Positions 1 through 8,353 of a stretch of 64,000 nt of DNA are shown in pieces; position 1 is the first letter of the stretch; each line of letters opens with the position of its first letter. Both the position numbers and the translations under genes were made by a program. The notes beneath the pieces were generated by a model. The model had not been told where the DNA came from, made no database searches, and worked only from the letters and a program-made list of their open reading frames with translations. The DNA comes from Bosea sp. 685. Its GTDB lineage: Bacteria > Pseudomonadota > Alphaproteobacteria > Rhizobiales > Beijerinckiaceae. The stretch is from the NCBI RefSeq assembly GCF_031884435.1, contig NZ_CP134779.1, positions 1-64,000 of the forward strand, written 5' to 3'.

Positions 1-1178
1 AGCCCGAGCCGCTGCTGCCGAACCTGCTCTCGGGCCTGCCGATCCTCACGGCCTCCATCGTCGAGCATGGCCCGATCAGCTACGACGTCGCCAAGAATTG
101 CGGCGTCACCGGGCCCTGGCCTGCGGTCAATCATTTCAACGACGGCACGGCCGCGATCGGCACCGGGCCTTACAAGCTGAAGAGCTATGTTCGCGGCTCG
201 GCCATCGATCTGGAGCGCAACCCGACCTATTGGGGCCCTGCCGAACCCTGGGCAACCGTGCGCTTCGTGCCGGTGACCAATGCCGGCCCGCGGCTGGCCG
301 GCCTGCTCGCCGGCGATTACGACGTGATCGAGAACCCCGCCGCGCGCGACCTTGCCCGGCTCAAGGGCGACAAGCGCTTCGGCCATGTCATCACGCCCTC
401 GACGCGCGTGATCTACTTCCAGCTCGACGTCGCCCGCAATGAGAGCCCCTTCGTCAAGGCGCCGGACGGCAAGAACCCGCTCAAGGACGCCCGCGTGCGC
501 AAGGCGATGTCGCTCGCCATCGACCGCGACGCCATCGTCAAGCGCATCATGGATGGCGCCGCCGAGCCGGCCTACCAGTACCTGCCGACCGGCATGTCCG
601 GCACGCTGGCGAACCCGCCCAAGCTTGCCTATGACCCGACTGCCGCCAAAAAGCTGCTGGCCGAGGCCGGTTACCCCAACGGCTTCCAGCTCACGCTGTC
701 CTCGACCAATGACCGCTACATCAATGACAGCCAGATCACCCAGGCCGTCGCGCAGTACCTGACCCAGATCGGCATCAAGACCGAGGTCGACGCGATGACG
801 CGGGCGATCTATTTCCCGCGCCGCGCCAAGAAGGAATTCAGTGTCGCGCTCGGCGGCTGGGGCTCGGGGACCGGCGAAGCCGCCTCCTTCCTGCGCCAGT
901 GGCCGCCGACCCCCAACGACGCCAAGACGCTCGGCGGCTCGAATTATGGCGGCTACAAGAACGACGAGTTCGACAAGGTGATCCGCGCCGCGGTGACGAC
1001 GCTCGACGACACGAAGCGCGCCGAATTGCTGCAGCAGGCGATGACGCTCGTCCTCACTGATGGCGCCTTCATCCCGCTGCACTTCGAAAGCGGCATCTGG
1101 GCGTTCAAATCCGAATTGGCGGTCGCCGGCCGCGCCGACCAGTTCATGCTCGCCATGTCGGTGAAGCCGGCGAAGTAA
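1..1178 (+). CDS. ABC transporter substrate-binding protein, family 5 (peptide/nickel type), 5' end missing
   Basis: The reading frame is open from the first bases of the window to the stop at 1178, so the start lies upstream; about 391 codons are visible. The sequence fits the C-terminal two thirds of the SBP_bac_5 family: an AIGTGPYKL segment, then an ERNPTYWG block, then a segment KAMSLAIDRDAIVKRIM, all typical of DppA/OppA-like periplasmic binding proteins. Such proteins capture peptides or other small solutes and deliver them to the permease pair encoded directly downstream. The next gene starts 28 nt after the stop. The ligand cannot be read from the sequence; the hydrolase at the end of the operon hints at an ester or amide substrate. 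Confidence in the family is high. Confidence 0.93.
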   Translation, partial: PEPLLPNLLSGLPILTASIVEHGPISYDVAKNCGVTGPWPAVNHFNDGTAAIGTGPYKLKSYVRGSAIDLERNPTYWGPAEPWATVRFVPVTNAGPRLAGLLAGDYDVIENPAARDLARLKGDKRFGHVITPSTRVIYFQLDVARNESPFVKAPDGKNPLKDARVRKAMSLAIDRDAIVKRIMDGAAEPAYQYLPTGMSGTLANPPKLAYDPTAAKKLLAEAGYPNGFQLTLSSTNDRYINDSQITQAVAQYLTQIGIKTEVDAMTRAIYFPRRAKKEFSVALGGWGSGTGEAASFLRQWPPTPNDAKTLGGSNYGGYKNDEFDKVIRAAVTTLDDTKRAELLQQAMTLVLTDGAFIPLHFESGIWAFKSELAVAGRADQFMLAMSVKPAK

Positions 1179-1206
1179 GCCGGCTCTCAGCTTTTCGAGG
1201 TTCGGC

Positions 1207-2184
1207 ATGACCGCCTATGTCCTGCAGCGATTGATCCAGAGCGTGCTCGTGCTGCTCGCGGTCTCGGTCGTAGTCTTCTTCGCCGTCTACGGCATCGGCG
1301 ACCCGATCGAGCTTTTGGTCTCGCCGCAGGTCAGCGATGCCGAGCGCCAGGCGCTGATCCGCCGGCTCGGGCTCGATCTGCCGGTCTGGCTGCAATACCT
1401 CACCTTCATGGGCAACGCCCTGAAGGGCGATCTCGGCCGCTCCTTCGTCCATGGCGTGCCGGCGCTGCAATTGATCCTGGCGCGGTTGCCGGCGACCTTC
1501 GAGCTGGTGTTGCTGGCGATGACGCTGGCGCTCACAGCGGGCATCCCGCTCGGGCTGATGGTGGGCCTCAACCCCGACAGCCGGCGCGCCCGCATCGTCA
1601 TGGCCGGCACCGTGCTCGGCTTCTCCCTGCCGAGCTTCTGGAAGGGCATGATGCTGATCCTGCTCTTTGCCGTTTTGCTCGGCTGGCTGCCGACGGCAGG
1701 GCGCGGCGAGACGGTCTCGCTGCTCGGGCTCCAGACCAGCCTGCTGACGCTCGACGGGCTCAGGCACATCGCCTTGCCCGCCCTCAACCTGGCGATCCCG
1801 AACCTTGCGCTGATCGTCCGCTTGGTTGCGGCGGGCACCGCCGAGACGATGACGCAGGATTATGTGAAATATGCCCGCGCCAAGGGCGTGCGGCCCCGGC
1901 GCATCGTCAACCGGCATGTGCTGCGCAACATCCTGATCCCGGTCGTCACCGTGGTCGGCGTCGAGTTCGGCAGCCTCGTCGCCTTCTCGACCATCACCGA
2001 GACCGTCTTCGCCTGGCCGGGCATGGGCAAGCTCCTGATCGACTCGGTCTACCAGCTCGACCGGCCCGTGGTCGTCGCCTATGTCCTCTTGGCGACGCTG
2101 CTCTTCGTCACCGTCAACTTCCTGGTCGATGTGCTCTATGCCGCGCTCGACCCGCGGGTGAAGCTCGCGGGAGAACAGGCATGA
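1207..2184 (+). CDS. ABC transporter permease, DppB/GsiC type
   Basis: A 325-aa inner-membrane permease. It opens with MTAYVLQRLIQSVLVLLAVSVVVFF, the usual first membrane segment of DppB-type permeases, followed by a long periplasmic loop with the GLDLPVWLQYLTFMGNALKGDLGRS pattern. The cytoplasmic EAA loop appears as DYVKYARAKGVRPRRIVNRH around residues 218-238. It would form the transmembrane channel with the next gene product. Its stop codon overlaps the start of the next gene by 4 nt (ATGA), a sign of translational coupling. The start ATG at 1207 follows a modest purine-rich stretch (cgaggttcggc). Length and motifs are normal for the family. Confidence 0.93.
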   Translation: MTAYVLQRLIQSVLVLLAVSVVVFFAVYGIGDPIELLVSPQVSDAERQALIRRLGLDLPVWLQYLTFMGNALKGDLGRSFVHGVPALQLILARLPATFELVLLAMTLALTAGIPLGLMVGLNPDSRRARIVMAGTVLGFSLPSFWKGMMLILLFAVLLGWLPTAGRGETVSLLGLQTSLLTLDGLRHIALPALNLAIPNLALIVRLVAAGTAETMTQDYVKYARAKGVRPRRIVNRHVLRNILIPVVTVVGVEFGSLVAFSTITETVFAWPGMGKLLIDSVYQLDRPVVVAYVLLATLLFVTVNFLVDVLYAALDPRVKLAGEQA

Positions 2185-3104
2185 GCCTCGATTTGCCCCG
2201 CCCGGACTTGCCCCGCCTCGCCGGCCCGGTGCAGGCCGACACACCCTTGCGCGAAAAGGTGCTGGCCCGCCTGCGCAACCGGCCAACGACGCGCGGCGCC
2301 GTGATCCTGCTCGGCATCATGGTGCTGCTCGCACTTCTGGCGCCGGTAATCGCGCCGCAGAACCCGCATGATCTCGGCGCGCTCAGCGTGATGGACAACC
2401 GGCTGGCGCCGGGCGAGCAGGGCATGGCCGGCTTCACCTATTGGCTCGGCAGCGATGCCCAGGGCCGCGACATGTTCAGCGCCATCCTCTACGGCCTGCG
2501 CACCAGCCTGCTCGTTGGCCTGGCGTCGACGATCGGCGCGCTTTCGATCGGCATCCTCGCCGGGCTCGCGGCAGCGCAGTTCGGCGGCGCGGTCGACGCC
2601 GTGATCATGCGTATCGTCGATTTCATGCTCGGCTTTCCCTCGATCCTGGTCGCGCTCGTGCTGCTGGCCTCGATCGGGCGCGGCGTCGACAAGGTCATCC
2701 TCGCCATCGTGCTGGTGCAATGGGCGCAATATGCCCGTTTGATGCGAGCGGCGGCGCTGGTCGAGCGGCGCAAGGAGTATATCGAGGCCGCCGTCAATTT
2801 CGGCCTGCCGACCCGCCACATCATGCTGGCGCATCTGCTGCCGAACTCGGTCGGCGCCGTGCTCGTCGTCGCCAGCATCAGCATCGCTTCGGCGATCACG
2901 CTGGAGGCGACCTTGTCCTTCCTCGGCGTCGGCGTGCCGGTGACGCAGCCCTCGCTCGGCCTGCTCATCGCCAATGGCTTCGAGTTCCTGCTCTCCGGCG
3001 AGTACTGGATCGCCGTCTTCCCCGGTATCGCGCTGGTGCTCTTGATCATGTCGCTCAATCTCGTCGGCGACCGCCTGCGCCGCAGCTTCAACGTGCGCGC
3101 ATGA
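2181..3104 (+). CDS. ABC transporter permease, DppC/GsiD type
   Basis: A 307-aa permease and partner of the preceding gene. The N-terminal cytoplasmic tail (about 45 residues) precedes the first membrane segment VILLGIMVLLALLAPVIAP. The sequence YWLGSDAQGRDMFSAILYGLRTSL is the conserved DppC block (LGTDxxGRDxxSR), and the EAA loop is EYIEAAVNFGLPTRHIMLAHLLPN. Both gene boundaries are 4-nt overlaps, ATGA at 2181-2184 with the previous gene and ATGA at 3101-3104 with the ATPase gene. It should form the heteromeric import pore. Nothing suggests truncation. Confidence 0.93.
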   Translation: MSLDLPRPDLPRLAGPVQADTPLREKVLARLRNRPTTRGAVILLGIMVLLALLAPVIAPQNPHDLGALSVMDNRLAPGEQGMAGFTYWLGSDAQGRDMFSAILYGLRTSLLVGLASTIGALSIGILAGLAAAQFGGAVDAVIMRIVDFMLGFPSILVALVLLASIGRGVDKVILAIVLVQWAQYARLMRAAALVERRKEYIEAAVNFGLPTRHIMLAHLLPNSVGAVLVVASISIASAITLEATLSFLGVGVPVTQPSLGLLIANGFEFLLSGEYWIAVFPGIALVLLIMSLNLVGDRLRRSFNVRA

Positions 3105-4120
3105 GCTTCAACGAGGACATGAGCTTCGACGTGGACATGAGCAAAACCCCTCTTCTGTCCGTGCGCGGCCTCAAGACCGTGTTCCATGCGCAGGACGGCG
3201 CCTGGCCGGCGGTGGACGGCGTCGATTTCCACGTCAACAAGGGCGAGGTGCTCGGCCTCGTCGGCGAATCCGGCTCGGGCAAATCGGTGACCGGCTTCTC
3301 GCTGGTGCAATTGATCGACCCGCCGGGCGAGGTCGTTGCCGGTGAGATCCTGTTCGAGGGCGAGGATTTGCGCGCCGCGTCCGAGGAGCGCCTGCGCCAA
3401 TTGCGCGGCGACCGGATCGCGATGATCTTCCAGGATCCGCTGATGACGCTGAACCCGGTGCTCAGCATCGGCGAGCAGATGAGCGAGGCGATCCTCGAGC
3501 ATCGCGACTGCAGCCGCAACGAGGCCCTCGCCAAGGCGGCACAAGCGCTGGCGCGGGTCGGCATCTCCTCGCCGGAAACCCGGTTGAAGCAGTTCCCGCA
3601 TGAATTCTCCGGCGGCATGCGCCAGCGCGTCGCGATCGCGACCGCGCTCCTGAACGACCCCGACCTGATCATCGCGGACGAGCCGACCACCGCGCTCGAC
3701 GTCACCATCCAGGCGCAGATCCTCTACGAGGTGCAGAAGCTCTCGCGCGAGACCGGCTGCGCCGTGATCTGGATCACCCATGATCTCGCCGTGGTCGCCG
3801 AGCTCGCCGACCGGGTGGCGGTGATGTATGCCGGGCGCATCGTCGAGATCGGCGATGTCGAGACCGTGCTCGACCGGCCGCGCCACCCCTATACGCTCGG
3901 CCTGCTCAACTCCTCGGCCAGCATGGTCGAGCCGGGTGAGCCCCTGCACCAGATCGACGGCGTCGCGCCGCGCATCGATTCGCGGCCCTCCGGCTGCCCG
4001 TTCCGGCCACGCTGCGAGCGGGCGCAGCCCATCTGCGCCGAGAGCGACCCGCAGCCGCAGGCCTATGACGGCCGCACCCTGCGCTGCCACAACCCCGCGG
4101 CGGAGCAGGTGGCGGCATGA
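3101..4120 (+). CDS. ABC transporter ATP-binding protein, DppD/OppD type
   Basis: A 339-aa ATPase if started at the ATG that overlaps the preceding stop codon; in-frame ATGs at 3119 and 3137 are alternatives. Walker A is GESGSGKS, the ABC signature is FSGGMRQR, and Walker B is LIIADEPT followed by ALDVTIQAQIL. The C-terminal oligopeptide-transporter domain carries the Cys-containing motif SGCPFRPRCERAQPIC, typical of OppD/DppD and often linked to an iron-sulfur cluster. The first 14 codons contain two near-identical 18-bp units (ATGAGCTTC repeated), so three candidate starts lie 18 nt apart. It supplies ATP hydrolysis for the dipeptide-type importer. Confidence 0.93.
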   Translation: MSFNEDMSFDVDMSKTPLLSVRGLKTVFHAQDGAWPAVDGVDFHVNKGEVLGLVGESGSGKSVTGFSLVQLIDPPGEVVAGEILFEGEDLRAASEERLRQLRGDRIAMIFQDPLMTLNPVLSIGEQMSEAILEHRDCSRNEALAKAAQALARVGISSPETRLKQFPHEFSGGMRQRVAIATALLNDPDLIIADEPTTALDVTIQAQILYEVQKLSRETGCAVIWITHDLAVVAELADRVAVMYAGRIVEIGDVETVLDRPRHPYTLGLLNSSASMVEPGEPLHQIDGVAPRIDSRPSGCPFRPRCERAQPICAESDPQPQAYDGRTLRCHNPAAEQVAA

Positions 4121-5127
4121 GCGAGCCCCTGTTCGAACTGCGCGGTGTCCGCAAATACTTCCGCGGCAAGGCCAATATCGCCGAGCGCATCCTGACCGCG
4201 ATCGGCCGGCACGCGCCGCCTGCGACCCTCAAGGCGGTCGACGGTGTCGATCTCAGCATCGCCAAGGGCGAGGTGCTCGGCCTTGTCGGCGAATCCGGCT
4301 GCGGCAAGTCGACCCTGGCGCGGATCGCCACCGGCATCCTGCCGCCGAGCGAGGGCGAGGTCTTCTACAAGGGCCGCTCGGCCGCGGCCGGCCTCAAGGG
4401 CAAGGAGCGGCTCGATTATCTGCTCAAGGTGCAGATGATCTTCCAGGACCCTTATGCCTCGCTCGATCCGCGGATGCGGGTGAGCCGCATCGTCGGCGAG
4501 GCGCTTTCGGTCCACAAGCTCGTGCCGAAGGCTGAGCTCAATGGTGCGGTCGACCGGGCGCTCACCGAGGTCGGGCTCGATCTCGCCTATCGCGAGCGCT
4601 ACCCGCACCAGTTCTCCGGCGGCCAGCGCCAACGCATCGGCATTGCCCGGGCGCTCGCGGTGAAGCCCGATTTCCTGGTCTGCGACGAGCCGGTCTCGGC
4701 GCTCGACGTCTCGATCCAGGCGCAGGTGATCAACCTGTTCATGGATGTGCGCGCGCGCCACGGGCTGACCTATCTCTTCGTCAGCCATGATCTCGGCCTG
4801 GTCCGCCATATCAGCGACCGCGTCGCGATCATGTATCTCGGCCGCATCGTCGAGATCGGCAGCGCGACCGCGATCTTCGCCGAGCCGGCGCATCCCTATA
4901 GCGCGGCGCTGATCAAGGCGATACCCTCGGCGGCGCGGCGCAAGAGCAGCTTCCAGCCGCTGAAGGGCGAATTGCCGTCGCCGCTCGCCCCGCCTCCGGG
5001 CTGCCCCTTCCACCCACGCTGCGAGCACGCCATGGCGGTCTGCCGCGAGGTCCGCCCGGACCTCATCGAGATCGCGCCCGGCCGCAGCGCCGCCTGCCAC
5101 CTGCACACCACAGGAAAAGCCGCATGA
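4117..5127 (+). CDS. ABC transporter ATP-binding protein, DppF/OppF type
   Basis: A 336-aa ATPase and second nucleotide-binding subunit of the importer. Walker A is GESGCGKST, the signature is FSGGQRQR, and Walker B is FLVCDEPVSALD. The C-terminal oligo_HPY region holds GCPFHPRCEHAMAVC, with the same Cys pattern as its partner. It overlaps the DppD-type gene by ATGA at 4117-4120 and the following hydrolase by ATGA at 5124-5127, so the six genes appear to form one transcript with coupled translation. An N-terminal insert around residues 20-35 (IAERILTAIGRHAPPAT) is common in OppF-like proteins. Confidence 0.93.
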   Translation: MSEPLFELRGVRKYFRGKANIAERILTAIGRHAPPATLKAVDGVDLSIAKGEVLGLVGESGCGKSTLARIATGILPPSEGEVFYKGRSAAAGLKGKERLDYLLKVQMIFQDPYASLDPRMRVSRIVGEALSVHKLVPKAELNGAVDRALTEVGLDLAYRERYPHQFSGGQRQRIGIARALAVKPDFLVCDEPVSALDVSIQAQVINLFMDVRARHGLTYLFVSHDLGLVRHISDRVAIMYLGRIVEIGSATAIFAEPAHPYSAALIKAIPSAARRKSSFQPLKGELPSPLAPPPGCPFHPRCEHAMAVCREVRPDLIEIAPGRSAACHLHTTGKAA

Positions 5128-5996
5128 CCACGCTCGTTCTCGATCCATCGGTGGGGCGCAGCGCCCTGCCTTTCATCGACGCCCGCCACCCGCAGCGGCC
5201 GTTGGAGATCAATTTTTACCGGCCGGCACGCCATCGCCCGCAGGACGAGGTCGTTTTCGTCCAGCATGGCATGCTGCGCAATGGCGACGACTACCGCGAT
5301 TTCTGGATCGAGGCCGCCGAAAAACACAATCTGCTGATCGTCGCCCCGACCTTCGGCAACGAGCATTTTCCCAAGGCGGAAGGCTATAATAACGGCCTCG
5401 TCATCGGCGAAGACGGCGCCATCGCCGCCGAGGACGACTGGCTCTATGCCGTGCCCGCCCGCGTGCTGGCGGCGCTGCGCCAGGCCGGCGTGACCACGCG
5501 CGACACGGTCAGGCTGTTTGGCCATTCCGCCGGCGGCCAATTCGTCCACCGCCTGCTGGCGACGCAAGCGCAGACGCCGTTCGAGACGGCCTTTGCCGCC
5601 AATTCGGGCTGGTACACCCTGCCGACGCTGGAGCGGCGCTTCCCGGAGGGCCTCGACGGGCTTGGCCTCGGCGAGGCGGAGCTGGCGCGCTGGCTGGCCT
5701 GGCCGATGGTGATCTTCGCCGGCGACCAGGACATCGTCACCAGCGATCCCAACCTGCCGGCGCAGGCCGAGGCCCTGGCGCAGGGGCCGATGCGCTATGC
5801 GCGGGCGCATTTCGCCCTCGACTTCGCCAGAGCGGAGGCGGCGCGGCGCGGCTTGCCCTGCAACTGGTCGTTGATCAGCGTGCCCGGCATCGGCCATGAC
5901 GGGGCGGCGATGTCGCGCGCCGCCGCAGCCTGGTGGTTCGAGGGCCGGATTCCGACGGTCGAGGAGTTGAAGCCGGAGGCAACGACGGTGGCCTGA
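5124..5996 (+). CDS. Alpha/beta hydrolase closing the importer operon
   Basis: A 290-aa protein with an alpha/beta-hydrolase layout. VVFVQHGM (residues 43-50) is the oxyanion-hole region, LFGHSAGG (131-138) is the nucleophile elbow with Ser135, MVIFAGDQDI near residue 195 places a likely acid, and VPGIGHDG puts the catalytic His near residue 258. No signal peptide is seen, so it is probably cytoplasmic. It overlaps the DppF-type gene by 4 nt. The inference is that it hydrolyses the imported solute or a derivative, for example an ester, amide or modified peptide. The substrate is unknown. Confidence 0.85.
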   Translation: MTTLVLDPSVGRSALPFIDARHPQRPLEINFYRPARHRPQDEVVFVQHGMLRNGDDYRDFWIEAAEKHNLLIVAPTFGNEHFPKAEGYNNGLVIGEDGAIAAEDDWLYAVPARVLAALRQAGVTTRDTVRLFGHSAGGQFVHRLLATQAQTPFETAFAANSGWYTLPTLERRFPEGLDGLGLGEAELARWLAWPMVIFAGDQDIVTSDPNLPAQAEALAQGPMRYARAHFALDFARAEAARRGLPCNWSLISVPGIGHDGAAMSRAAAAWWFEGRIPTVEELKPEATTVA

Positions 5997-6066
5997 GGTT
6001 TTTGCGCTGTCTCGCGGGCGGGCTGGTCGGTCGCTTTAGGAGCGATGACTTGAGTTGGAACCACTG

Positions 6067-6215
6067 CCGTCATTCCGGGGCAGGCCGAAGGCCTGAGCCC
6101 GGAACCCAGAACCGATACGCCTTGCCGCCGAAGCTCGGCCGGCGGCCGCTTTTTTCGGAAACAGCATCGCTTCTGGGTTCCGGGCTCGACCCTACGGGTC
6201 GCCCCGGAATGACGG
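6067..6215. repeat. Palindromic intergenic repeat (GTCATTCCGGGGC type)
   Basis: The outer arms CCGTCATTCCGGGGC (6067-6081) and GCCCCGGAATGACGG (6201-6215) are perfect inverted repeats, and an inner pair GAGCCCGGAACCCAGAA (6095-6111 and 6171-6187) is also perfect. The element could fold into a long cruciform or RNA hairpin. It fills much of the 420-bp gap between the hydrolase gene and the amidohydrolase gene; the remaining bases hold no gene I can recognise. Related GTCAT-ended palindromes occur elsewhere in this window. Confidence 0.85.
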
Positions 6216-6416
6216 TGATGGGGCGGGTGAAAATCATCAAGCTCTGGCCTTCCGGCTCCGATGAACCATGTCCGCCGCTCAAGGCCTCGGCCAGGCGACG
6301 TGCCGGGCTGGGCGGAGAGGGCGACGCCGAAATCGCTCTCCATGCGGTCGAGCGGAGGTTCGAGCCCGCAACATGGCTGGTTAATCGATGGCTTTTGCCG
6401 ATAGATATCGCGCGAA

Positions 6417-7262
6417 ATGGGTGTGATCGGCATGAGCGCATTTGAAGAACGCAAGATCGACTGCCACGTCCACATCCTGGATCCTGCGCGGTTCCCTTAT
6501 GCGCCGGATGTGAAATACCAGCCGGCGGGTCAGGAGATCGGCACCGCCGAGCAATTGACGGCTGTCCGCGATTTCTATGGCGTCGAACATTGCCTCATCG
6601 TCGGCCCGAACTCCGGCTACGGAAACGACAATCGCTGCCTGCTCGACGCAATCAGACGCGGCAATGGCAGCTATAAGGGCATCGCGGTCGTGCCAAACAC
6701 CTGCGATCGTGAAACGCTCATGGCCCTGCAGGCGATGGGGATTGTCGGGGTCGCCATCAACGCGACCTATCACGGCGTCGAATACTATGCCGATATCGGC
6801 CCGCTAATCGGCCATCTCGAAGCGCTCGGCATGTATCTGCAGATTCAGACGGAGGGCGATCAGTTTCTCGGCCTGCTGCCGCATATCGAGGATCGCACTG
6901 TCAAAATCCTCATCGACCATTGCGGCAGGCCGATCCTTACTGACGGGCTGAGACAGCCGGGGTTTGCCGCGCTATGCCGGCTTGGCGCCAGCGGACGAAG
7001 CTTCGTCAAACTCTCGGGCTTCGCCAAGTTCTCGCAGGAGCGCTTTCCGCATCGTGATGTCTGGCCCTTCATCGCGGCGTTGGTCGAGTCGCACGGTCTC
7101 GATGGCTGCATGTGGGCCTCCGACTGGCCCCATCTGCGCGCGCCGGAGCGGCTGGATTACGGGCCGCTGTTGCAGATGGTCGATCTGCTGTTTCCACGCG
7201 CCGCAGACCGAGCCAAGCTCCTGTGGGATACGCCGATGCGCCTGTTCCAATTCGGCGCGTGA
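6417..7262 (+). CDS. Amidohydrolase family 2 (TIM-barrel metal-dependent hydrolase)
   Basis: A 281-aa protein of the amidohydrolase-2 group, which includes 2-pyrone-4,6-dicarboxylate lactonase and related lactonases. DCHVH (residues 15-19) supplies the first metal-ligand pair, ILIDHCGRP a further His, and WASDWPHL near the C terminus the conserved Asp. No signal peptide is present. An ATG at 6432 is an equally possible start. The gene converges on the AroE-family gene, with only 6 nt between stop codons. A role in breakdown of cyclic or aromatic acids is an inference from the family and neighbour; the exact substrate is open. Confidence 0.85.
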   Translation: MGVIGMSAFEERKIDCHVHILDPARFPYAPDVKYQPAGQEIGTAEQLTAVRDFYGVEHCLIVGPNSGYGNDNRCLLDAIRRGNGSYKGIAVVPNTCDRETLMALQAMGIVGVAINATYHGVEYYADIGPLIGHLEALGMYLQIQTEGDQFLGLLPHIEDRTVKILIDHCGRPILTDGLRQPGFAALCRLGASGRSFVKLSGFAKFSQERFPHRDVWPFIAALVESHGLDGCMWASDWPHLRAPERLDYGPLLQMVDLLFPRAADRAKLLWDTPMRLFQFGA

Positions 7263-7268
7263 CAAGCG

Positions 7269-8105
7269 TCAGAGCGTCGCCTCGATGGCGGCGCGCAGAC
7301 CTGGCGTGATCTCGGGCATGACGCCGAACCAATTCTTGAACGCCGGCCGTGCCTGATTGAGCAACATCCCAAGACCATTGACGGTGCGGTTGCCCCGTGC
7401 GCGAGCCGCTGCGAGCAGCGGCGTTTCCCGGGGCACGTAGATCAGGTCCGAGACGACGGTCGATGGCGGCAGCTTACCGAGGTCGAGATCGAGCGCCTGC
7501 TCCTTGCCCATGCCCTGATTGGTCGTGTTGACGAGCAAGGCAGCATCCGCGATGGCGTCGTGCCGCCGATCCCAGGCGAGAGCCTTCACACCGAATTCCA
7601 CCGCAAGCTGCTCGGCCCGCTCTGAGGAGCGATTGCAGACGCGAATATCTGTGGCGCCACGATCAGCAAGGCCGGCAATGACAGCCCGGGCGCCGCCGCC
7701 TGCGCCGATGACGATCACCGGCCCCGCATCAGCCGCCCATCCCGGCACTTCCTGTGCAAGCGACTCAGCATATCCGAACGCTTCAAAATTATGCCCTTCG
7801 AGACTTCCGTCCGGGGCGACGATGACGCAATTCATGGCGCCGATCTGGCGTGCGATGGGAGAGACGCGATCGACGATGGACAGCGCCAGCTCCTTGAGCG
7901 GCATCGTCAGGTTGCAGCCGGAAAAGCCGAGGGCGGGCAGTGCCCGCAACGCTGCCGCCAACCCTTCGGGTTTCACCGCAAGCGGCACATACACGCCATT
8001 CAGGCCATGCTCCCGTAGCCAATAATTATGCAGCACGGGCGAGCGCGAATGCATGATGGGATAGCCCATCACGCCGGCCATCAAATAGCGATCAGGCTGC
8101 GGCAT
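7269..8105 (-). CDS. Shikimate/quinate dehydrogenase family protein (AroE-like paralogue)
   Basis: A 278-aa protein started at the ATG preceded by GGGAGACGACC. The substrate-binding N-terminal half has HSRSPVLHNYW (residues 19-29) and NLTMPLK with the catalytic Lys71. The Rossmann half has VIGAGGGARAV and the NADP-type segment CNRSSERA. The usual NTD motif that supplies the catalytic Asp reads NFE (residues 106-108), so Asp is replaced by Glu and the preceding Thr by Phe. This suggests a paralogue acting on a related hydroxy acid rather than housekeeping AroE. A fragment of a LivH-type permease lies 26 nt upstream, so it was probably once part of a transporter operon. Confidence 0.87.
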   Translation of the reverse strand: MPQPDRYLMAGVMGYPIMHSRSPVLHNYWLREHGLNGVYVPLAVKPEGLAAALRALPALGFSGCNLTMPLKELALSIVDRVSPIARQIGAMNCVIVAPDGSLEGHNFEAFGYAESLAQEVPGWAADAGPVIVIGAGGGARAVIAGLADRGATDIRVCNRSSERAEQLAVEFGVKALAWDRRHDAIADAALLVNTTNQGMGKEQALDLDLGKLPPSTVVSDLIYVPRETPLLAAARARGNRTVNGLGMLLNQARPAFKNWFGVMPEITPGLRAAIEATL

Positions 8106-8131
8106 GGTCGTCTCCCGAAACAGTGGCGCGC

Positions 8132-8287
8132 TCACGCCTTCACGTTCGCTTCGGTGCCGAGGACGTCGGATGGCTTCACCAGTACGACGATGATCAACAC
8201 CACGAAAGCGCACATATCCTTGGTAGGTGCCGCTGCAAACCGCAAGATTGGATTTGCCCGCCGCATCGAAACCAAGGCTGCATAGTT
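8132..8287 (-). pseudogene. C-terminal remnant of a LivH-type branched-chain amino acid ABC permease
   Basis: Read on the minus strand in a frame different from the AroE-like gene, this stretch encodes about 51 residues ending in a stop at 8132-8134. It contains KDMCAFVVLIIVVLVKPS, followed by DVLGTEANVKA. The pattern KDM-hydrophobic helix-RPxGLLG is the conserved end of LivH-like permeases. No upstream part of such a gene exists here; the frame runs into unrelated sequence beyond about 8290. It sits immediately before the AroE-like gene on the same strand, so the simplest reading is a deleted transporter operon that has left its 3' end behind. Confidence 0.6.
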
Positions 8288-8353
8288 TCGGGCTGATACC
8301 ATCGTCCGGCGCCAGGGATCGAACCCGTGAACAAGACATTTGCAAAGCCGCGA

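Noticed and set aside
2489..5148. Minus-strand frames opposite the dipeptide-type ATPase genes
   Set aside because: They are antisense shadows; Walker and signature motifs lie on the + strand only.
6067..6215. Considered as a small insertion element (MITE)
   Set aside because: The arms are imperfectly nested, there is no clear target-site duplication, and similar palindromes elsewhere in the window vary in length, so a dispersed repeat fits better.
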